DNA of 39,706 nucleotides from assembly GCA_903925285.1 (NCBI GenBank), contig CAIYET010001098.1, positions 1 to 39,706 on the forward strand, read 5' to 3'. Within the stretch, counting starts at the first letter, position 1. Every line of letters begins with the position of its first letter. The position numbers and the translations under genes were made by a program. Shown here in pieces: positions 34,952 to 39,706 of the stretch. The notes under the pieces were generated by a model. It made no database searches and was not told where the DNA came from. It worked only from the letters and a program-made list of their open reading frames with translations. The DNA comes from Candidatus Hydrogenedentota bacterium (GTDB lineage: Bacteria > Hydrogenedentota > Hydrogenedentia > Hydrogenedentales > SLHB01).

Positions 34952-35833
34952 CTATGACTTACCCGCCGTCGCGCCTTGGGCGGACAACGACGACGCGCTG
35001 ACAGTAAGGGCATCCATGCCAAGCGTGTTTGCAGGCAGACCCAACGCCAATCCCAAGAGTTGCGTGATATAGAGTACCGGCATGTCGGGAAGATCGCCTC
35101 GATTTTTCTTGGCTTCCGATTGACGGAAATCCAGATTGAGCTGACAGAGCGGACAGGCCACGACAATACATTCCGCGCCCGCCCGATGCGCCATCGACAA
35201 GAGCCGATAACCAAGGCGGTTGACGACGCCGGTCTTGCTGATCGAAAGGCTTGCCCCGCAACATTCGGTCTTGAGCGGCCAATCGACGGCTTCGGCGCCT
35301 GCCGCCTTGACCAGGTCGTCCATGCACGTCGGGTGCTCGGCATCGTCGAAGGCGACGATCTCCGGCGGACGCGACAGCAGACAGCCGTAATACGAGGCGA
35401 CACGGAGTCCCTTAAGAGGCGTCCGAATCCGCTTGCGGAGTTCGCGAACGCTGAAGTCGTTGACTAGGACATCTAGTATGTGACGTACTTTCACGCCGCC
35501 GTCGTACGGTTTTTCGGTGATCCGCTCGGCGCGTTCTCGCTCGCTAGGATCGGTGTTGACCTTATGATTGGCCGTACGCAGCCGCGCGTAACACGATGCG
35601 CACGCCGTGAGGACTTCCGAGAAACCCGCCGCCTGCGCCTTTTGGAGGTTGATCACGGGCAACGCCACGGCCAGCGAGGCGTTGCTCGAGTGGGCCGGCG
35701 TGGACCCGCAACAGACCCAGTCGGGTATGTCCACCAACTCGATATCCAGGGCCTTGCATACCGCGCGCGTGGACTGGTCGAAATCCCACGCCGTCGATTC
35801 GAGGCTGCATCCGGGGAAAAACGCGTACTTCAC
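34952..35833 (-). CDS. hdrB: HdrB-type subunit (two CCG domains)
   Basis: 293 aa with two complete CCG motifs: Cys9, Cys41-Cys42-Gly, Cys78-x-x-Cys81; and Cys151, Cys191-Cys192-Gly, Cys227-x-x-Cys230. In methanogen HdrB these hold two non-cubane [4Fe-4S] clusters that form the disulfide-reducing active site, so the full set suggests the subunit is catalytically competent. The GTG start (35833) overlaps the hdrC stop (GTGA) and has GGAGGAG upstream. Being bacterial, its disulfide or other substrate is unknown; it need not be CoM-S-S-CoB. Confidence 0.95.
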   Translation of the reverse strand: MKYAFFPGCSLESTAWDFDQSTRAVCKALDIELVDIPDWVCCGSTPAHSSNASLAVALPVINLQKAQAAGFSEVLTACASCYARLRTANHKVNTDPSERERAERITEKPYDGGVKVRHILDVLVNDFSVRELRKRIRTPLKGLRVASYYGCLLSRPPEIVAFDDAEHPTCMDDLVKAAGAEAVDWPLKTECCGASLSISKTGVVNRLGYRLLSMAHRAGAECIVVACPLCQLNLDFRQSEAKKNRGDLPDMPVLYITQLLGLALGLPANTLGMDALTVSASSLSAQGATAGKS

Positions 35834-36417
35834 CGTTTCTTCTCCTCCTCTTGAGCCCGTTTGAACGCCCGGCGCACGGCCTTGACGCTGGGCGAGCGAT
35901 GGGGCAAGAAGTTCAACTTGTGCTTCGCAAGCATCTTGGGCGCTTTGTCCATGTCTGCGAACAGATCGCGACTGGCGAGTTTGTAGAGGGCCATCATACC
36001 GAGTTCGTATACCCGGCCATGCCAACGTACGCTCGTCAGAAACGCTTTATTGAAACTCCTGCCGCGCCGGTCGCGCGAAGAAATCTTGCGCTCGACAGCC
36101 ATCATCCGCAACGTGTCCATGACCGCCGCGATATCGAGTCCCATAGGACAGCGCGCTGTGCATGCCTCGCAGGATGCGCAGGCCCAAATGGCTTCGGATT
36201 CGAGGATCTCGTCTTTTGCGCCCAGTTGGATCAGGCGCATGATTTGACTCGATAACAGGTCCATATCGGGACCGATGGGACATCCCGACGAACATTTGTG
36301 GCATTGAAAACACGTGCCGACCGCGACGCCGCTACGGCGTTCGACTTCGGTCAAAAGCGCATCGTCCGTCCATTCCTGCGACGTTGGAAACGTCGCGCTA
36401 CTCTGCGTGTCGTTCAT
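35830..36417 (-). CDS. hdrC: HdrC-type dicluster ferredoxin subunit
   Basis: 195 aa with two CxxCxxCxxxCP motifs (Cys36/39/42/46 and Cys80/83/86/90), each for one [4Fe-4S] cluster. HdrC relays electrons between HdrA and HdrB. A helical basic C-terminal part follows (about 105-195), with an EEEKKR end. It begins 5 bases after the stop of the gltB-like gene, with GGTGAG as binding site inside that gene's end, and overlaps hdrB. There is no TM segment, so it is of the soluble HdrABC type rather than the membrane HdrDE type. Confidence 0.95.
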   Translation of the reverse strand: MNDTQSSATFPTSQEWTDDALLTEVERRSGVAVGTCFQCHKCSSGCPIGPDMDLLSSQIMRLIQLGAKDEILESEAIWACASCEACTARCPMGLDIAAVMDTLRMMAVERKISSRDRRGRSFNKAFLTSVRWHGRVYELGMMALYKLASRDLFADMDKAPKMLAKHKLNFLPHRSPSVKAVRRAFKRAQEEEKKR

Positions 36418-36422
36418 AACGA

Positions 36423-39107
36423 TTACTCACCCACCTCGTCCGTTGTTATTTCGATCTTGTCCTTCTTGAGCGGCATCACCTTCTGGTAGACCTGTTCTGG
36501 CGTTTTGATAACCCCGTCCACGGACAGGAGGTCGCGCTCGATTTGTATGCCGAAGAGCCGCTCGTTCTCGCGCAGATACGGCAAAATCAGTTTCCAATCT
36601 TCCGCCGCGAGCGGTGCGTACATGCCGCCGTTCAACTGATCTTCGACCAGCGTCCGGTGCGGGTCGCGCACATAGACCGCCCCGCCGGACGCCAGCGACA
36701 GAAGATTGCCGCCGCCATAGGGCATGTCCAACGGAAGCACGTTCCCGTCCTTGTCGAACTGGATGCCATTCACGATGACGAACCCGCCCCCGTCGAGCGG
36801 ATCGCCCGCCATGAACGACTCGGCCAGGAAATCGAGCGCGGTGCCGTTGATAACCACGCGAGGTTTGCCGACTGCGTTGATCACCGGACGTCCTGCGGCG
36901 TTGCCCATGACGTAGACCTCGGCGCCTTTTGCGCCATAAAGGAAGGTCTGGCCGACGTCTCCGTACACAACCATTTTCCCGCGTTTCGCGATCTGGCCCA
37001 ATTGGTCCTGCGCGTTGCAGTGGACGTGTACCTCGATGCCGTCCATGCCCGAACCGAGATAATCGCCGGGATTGTCGTAGCAGTCGACGCGTAGGCCGTC
37101 GGTTGCGGGTCCAAAGCCTGCAGCGTGAAAACGCGTTCCGCGCGAGTTGTAATGGACGAGGCGCCGCCAGCCCAAGTTATATGCGTCCACCGCAAGACGC
37201 GCGTCGCAGTTATCGCCTTGAGGTGCGAAGCCGCGCGCGTCGATGAGCAACGTCCGTTCCTCATTTTGCGGCGCGCGCAGTTGGCCGCGCGTATCCCACG
37301 TGATTCGGCGATAGATGCTTTCCCGTGCATCGTTGAACAAGGGTTGCCGTGCGAAGATCTTTTCGAGACCGTCGCGCAGGATCGTATACACGGAACTGCG
37401 TTTCTTCGCGCCCGTAGGATAACGACGGTCGATTGCCCGCGTCAGAACCTCGATCCCGGCCTGCGGCGCGCGGACCGCTGTCTTGACGGCCAGATCGGCC
37501 ACCACGTTGCGCAGACGGTCGAAATTCATACCAGCCAACGCGTCGCGCAAATACGCGAAGAGTCCGTCGGCATCGCCGTCGCGAACCGCGTTTTCAACGG
37601 CGGCCAAGTCGTCCGCGTCCGGCGTCGAGATGCTCGGCGGAATCGAGAGATCGCAATGGGCCTGATCCCGCCAAGTCGAGACCGGCACGCCGAATTTGTC
37701 GGTTGTCGAGAGACGATATCGCACGTCATGGCCGTTGTCGGCGGTATCGGGAACGACGTTAAAGAGGAACGCGCCCCCGTCGGTATAGCTGCCGCCCCGC
37801 GCGTTCCAGTACTGGTCCGCCACGGGCATAATACGGGGATCCTCGCTATTGAGACTGGCCAGAGTCGCGTCAATGGCCTGTTTCTCCGAGCAAATCAGGC
37901 CCACCGACACGTCTTTTCCTTCTTGCAGCGCGAAGACTTGGGGGCGCAACATGGCGGTGTCGGTGATCCCGAGGAGTTGGAATCCTTTCGTCTCGCTCAG
38001 CGTCCGGGCAATGATGAAGAACCAGGGACCGTCCGGCGAGCCGTGCATATGCGACGCCTGAATCTGGCGATAAATGTGCTGCTTGGCCGCAGGAAGGCGG
38101 TCAAAATCAAGCTCGGCAGTCGGCGCGAGCGCCTCGATGATATATTCGACCGGATACTTGTAGACGCGGTGCATGAGGTCGAACAGCATGACCGAGACCT
38201 CGGTGTCGGTGAGGAATCTCGGAAAAAGATTGCGTTGCGCAAGGTATTCGCACACCGAAACGTAATTCGCGAAATCGCCGTTATGGACAAGTGCCTCGTT
38301 CATGCCGATAAATGGATGCGCCCCGCCCGGATGCCAAACGCGGCCACGGGTGGGATAGCGTTGATGGGCAATCCAGACGTGGGCGCGCACGTCCTCCATC
38401 TTATAGTACTGTACCGACGCCTCGGCAAAGCCCACGATCTTGATGATGATCAAGTTGCGCGCATGCGACATGACGAACGCGCGCTTTTCGCCCAGCGACG
38501 CGTAGAACTCGTCGTTCAACTTCACCGAGTTCTGGAATACGAACTCGTCCTCGATTTCCCGTTCGCTTAGAACGGTGAAATGCGCCCCGCATATCACCTT
38601 CGATAGACCCTTCTCGGACGCGAACCGTTCGAGTACATCTTTCTTGACGCGAACGAAATAGCGCGCCACGTCGGGAGGCCGCATTTCGAGCAGAGGCACG
38701 TCGCGATAGTCATCCACCGTCGGGATCAGACCGCCGTGGCTGATGTCGAAATATGGTTCGATATACTTCTTCTCGACATCCTCGCGCGCGGTGGGATCCA
38801 GCAGCGAAATCTGCAAGATGTAGCTCTCTTCGAGCACGTTGCGCGATACGCCCAAATCCTCCGGCGCGAGACCGCAGGCCGCGATACCGCCGCCTTTGCC
38901 ATTGCCCCGGTTGCGCATTTGGATGGACGGCTCGTAAATGTGTTTGCCGCGCACGGGAACCGTACACGCGAATCCGGTCACGCCGCACCCGCCTTCGGCC
39001 TCAGGCGACTTCTGGTACCAGTCGCCCTGCGGACGGAGGTCGGCGCGAGCGCGAATCATGGTCTCGACCCGATCACGAACTGCGGCGCGGGTATCAATCC
39101 TGTCCAT
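36423..39107 (-). CDS. Glutamate-synthase-like protein: class II glutaminase + GXGXG domain, lacking the FMN domain
   Basis: 894 aa. The glutaminase domain has its nucleophile Cys at residue 41 (GGCGVTGFAC), implying removal of a ~40-residue propeptide as in GltB; HQRYPTRGRVWHPGGAHPF and LVHNGDFANY are substrate-pocket motifs. The C-terminal part (about 640-820) is a right-handed beta-helix of the GXGXG/GltB3 type (for example GDVGQTFLYGAKGAEVYVMG and INGTALDFLAESFMAG). The FMN/3Fe-4S glutamate synthase barrel that normally lies between them is missing, replaced by ~200 residues of other sequence. The ATG at 39107 has AAGGA 5 bases upstream; the ATG at 39113 overlaps that site. It is the first gene of the hdr operon. 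It may supply ammonia, or be a structural remnant. Confidence 0.88.
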   Translation of the reverse strand: MDRIDTRAAVRDRVETMIRARADLRPQGDWYQKSPEAEGGCGVTGFACTVPVRGKHIYEPSIQMRNRGNGKGGGIAACGLAPEDLGVSRNVLEESYILQISLLDPTAREDVEKKYIEPYFDISHGGLIPTVDDYRDVPLLEMRPPDVARYFVRVKKDVLERFASEKGLSKVICGAHFTVLSEREIEDEFVFQNSVKLNDEFYASLGEKRAFVMSHARNLIIIKIVGFAEASVQYYKMEDVRAHVWIAHQRYPTRGRVWHPGGAHPFIGMNEALVHNGDFANYVSVCEYLAQRNLFPRFLTDTEVSVMLFDLMHRVYKYPVEYIIEALAPTAELDFDRLPAAKQHIYRQIQASHMHGSPDGPWFFIIARTLSETKGFQLLGITDTAMLRPQVFALQEGKDVSVGLICSEKQAIDATLASLNSEDPRIMPVADQYWNARGGSYTDGGAFLFNVVPDTADNGHDVRYRLSTTDKFGVPVSTWRDQAHCDLSIPPSISTPDADDLAAVENAVRDGDADGLFAYLRDALAGMNFDRLRNVVADLAVKTAVRAPQAGIEVLTRAIDRRYPTGAKKRSSVYTILRDGLEKIFARQPLFNDARESIYRRITWDTRGQLRAPQNEERTLLIDARGFAPQGDNCDARLAVDAYNLGWRRLVHYNSRGTRFHAAGFGPATDGLRVDCYDNPGDYLGSGMDGIEVHVHCNAQDQLGQIAKRGKMVVYGDVGQTFLYGAKGAEVYVMGNAAGRPVINAVGKPRVVINGTALDFLAESFMAGDPLDGGGFVIVNGIQFDKDGNVLPLDMPYGGGNLLSLASGGAVYVRDPHRTLVEDQLNGGMYAPLAAEDWKLILPYLRENERLFGIQIERDLLSVDGVIKTPEQVYQKVMPLKKDKIEITTDEVGE

Positions 39108-39146
39108 TTTCATCCTTCACCAATCTAAAACACCTATGCGTGGCAC

Positions 39147-39180
39147 ATTTGTTCCAAATGACAGTCAACATATGTTCGAC
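39147..39180. promoter_or_regulatory. Two palindromes upstream of the gltB-like/hdr operon
   Basis: GTCAACATATGTTCGAC (39164-39180, with AACATATGTT perfectly palindromic) and ATTTGTTCCAAAT (39147-39159) lie 40-75 bases before the operon start, where operators would sit. No convincing -10/-35 pair was found, so the promoter position is open. Confidence 0.35.
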
Positions 39181-39205
39181 ATTGACTCGTCGATTCTGGA
39201 AACGC

Positions 39206-39451
39206 TCACGCACGAACAACCATGTTTTCATAAAGAAACTCAGGGGCCAGATCCGCGTCATTCTCCCACACGAGAGTCTGAAGCTCTGGGTCCACTCGGA
39301 ACCGCCGAAAAAGCTCCTTGTCCTTCAAGGGGCCAAAGACTTCTCCTTCCAGCTCCGGCTCAAGGTCGATTTCGCCTTCAGCACCATCATTGAACCGAAG
39401 CCTGACCACGTAATCATGGACATATTCTACTTCTCGTACGTGTGGAAACAT
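39206..39451 (-). CDS. DUF2442 domain protein
   Basis: 81 aa: VVRLRFNDGAEGEIDLEPEL, FGPLKDKELFRRFRVDPE and VWENDADLAPEFLYE are the DUF2442 core of the same type as the gene at 26095. GGAG lies 7 bases before the ATG at 39451; the in-frame ATG at 39457 is too close to that site. No DUF4160 partner is seen on its 5' side, where the palindromic element begins about 50 bases away. It precedes the hdr operon by 98 bases on the same strand and could share its transcript by chance. Confidence 0.88.
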   Translation of the reverse strand: MFPHVREVEYVHDYVVRLRFNDGAEGEIDLEPELEGEVFGPLKDKELFRRFRVDPELQTLVWENDADLAPEFLYENMVVRA

Positions 39452-39479
39452 GCTCATACTCCAAAGGCTCGATCCGGTT

Positions 39480-39500
39480 GATCCCTCTTTCTTAGGGATC
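39480..39500. repeat. Short hairpin abutting the palindromic element
   Basis: GATCCCT and AGGGATC pair around a 7-base loop and end 2 bases before the element's terminal repeat. It is not present beside the other copy, so it is probably part of the host flank. Confidence 0.4.
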
Positions 39501-39502
39501 AT

Positions 39503-39706
39503 CCGGATCTAGCGTACTTCATCGTCACTTTCACGGAAAATTATCGTTTCGATTCGGTTTCCCCGAAGGGGAGGAACATGAATAGCCGTGGGTGCAACCC
39601 ACGGATACAAGACAGACATCCATCGACCCTGGAAGGGTCGTACTGTGTCCATATCATCGTTAATAAAGGTTGACATCGTGCTCCTTGTGCGACCCTTCCA
39701 GGGTCG
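39503..39706. mobile_element. MITE-like palindromic element, second copy, cut by the window edge
   Basis: It begins with the terminal repeat CCGGATCTAGCG and follows the copy at 9969 base for base with few differences, including CCCCGAAGGGG, CCGTGGGTGCAACCCACGG, CGACCCTGGAAGGGTCG and the AT-richer centre (ATCATCGTTAATAAAGGT). Same orientation as the first copy. It runs off the window at 39706 before the right arm is complete. Confidence 0.8.

Noticed and set aside
36423-39107. Annotating this gene as glutamate synthase large subunit
   Set aside because: Only the glutaminase and GXGXG parts are visible; the FMN/3Fe-4S synthase barrel is missing, so glutamate synthesis cannot be claimed.

Overview
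The window reads as chromosomal DNA of a high-GC, Gram-negative-type bacterium. The signs are lipoprotein and Tat signals, GGAGG-type ribosome binding sites before most genes, frequent 4-base ATGA/GTGA stop-start overlaps, a mitochondrial-type aconitase and a cell-envelope glycan gene set. Gene content (surface SGNH hydrolases, GT-C/TPR fusion, ASH-domain exported protein, Hdr-type flavin/Fe-S complex) would suit a deep-branching uncultured lineage of the PVC/FCB or Hydrogenedentota kind. That placement is a weak inference; no marker gene is present.

Layout. 1-7.8 kb (mostly minus strand): the 5' part of a sulfatase-like protein, tRNA-Arg(UCU) with its own promoter, an aldo/keto reductase, a sugar-nucleotide epimerase-like SDR, an exported ASH-domain protein with a sorting-like tail, a membrane-anchored TPR protein, two overlapping lipoprotein genes and a Tat-exported aldo/keto reductase. 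7.9-12.6 kb: leuC-leuD and a mitochondrial-type aconitase, separated by a 333-bp palindromic MITE-like element. 12.8-19.3 kb: an Eis-like acetyltransferase diverging from a large polytopic membrane protein, then a metallophosphoesterase and a methyltransferase/FAD-oxidoreductase pair. 19.6-28.8 kb: a minus-strand operon (GT-C glycosyltransferase fused to TPRs, SGNH hydrolase, unknown two-TM protein), then plus-strand DUF2442/DUF4160 small genes and two tandem SGNH hydrolases. This is probably a surface-glycan assembly and modification locus.

29.2-39.1 kb is the most interesting part: a tightly packed minus-strand operon running gltB-like (glutaminase plus GXGXG, no FMN synthase domain), hdrC, hdrB, a 1509-aa composite hdrA, mvhD, metV. 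The composite HdrA holds an HdrA-like FAD module interrupted by a complete NfnB/GltD-type NAD(P)H:flavin domain, followed by a second full HdrA with a C-terminal ferredoxin. HdrABC-MvhD-MetV is the known core of a flavin-based electron-transfer complex on methylene-tetrahydrofolate reductase in acetogens. Here neither a hydrogenase nor metF adjoins it, and glutamate-synthase parts are distributed over two subunits.

At least four intergenic regions carry inverted arrays of exact 7-nt repeats with a different heptamer at each locus. The 333-bp palindromic element recurs, truncated by the window edge, at the right end. Start sites were chosen from ribosome binding sites and, for the GT-C operon, from a promoter that overlaps the upstream ATG.
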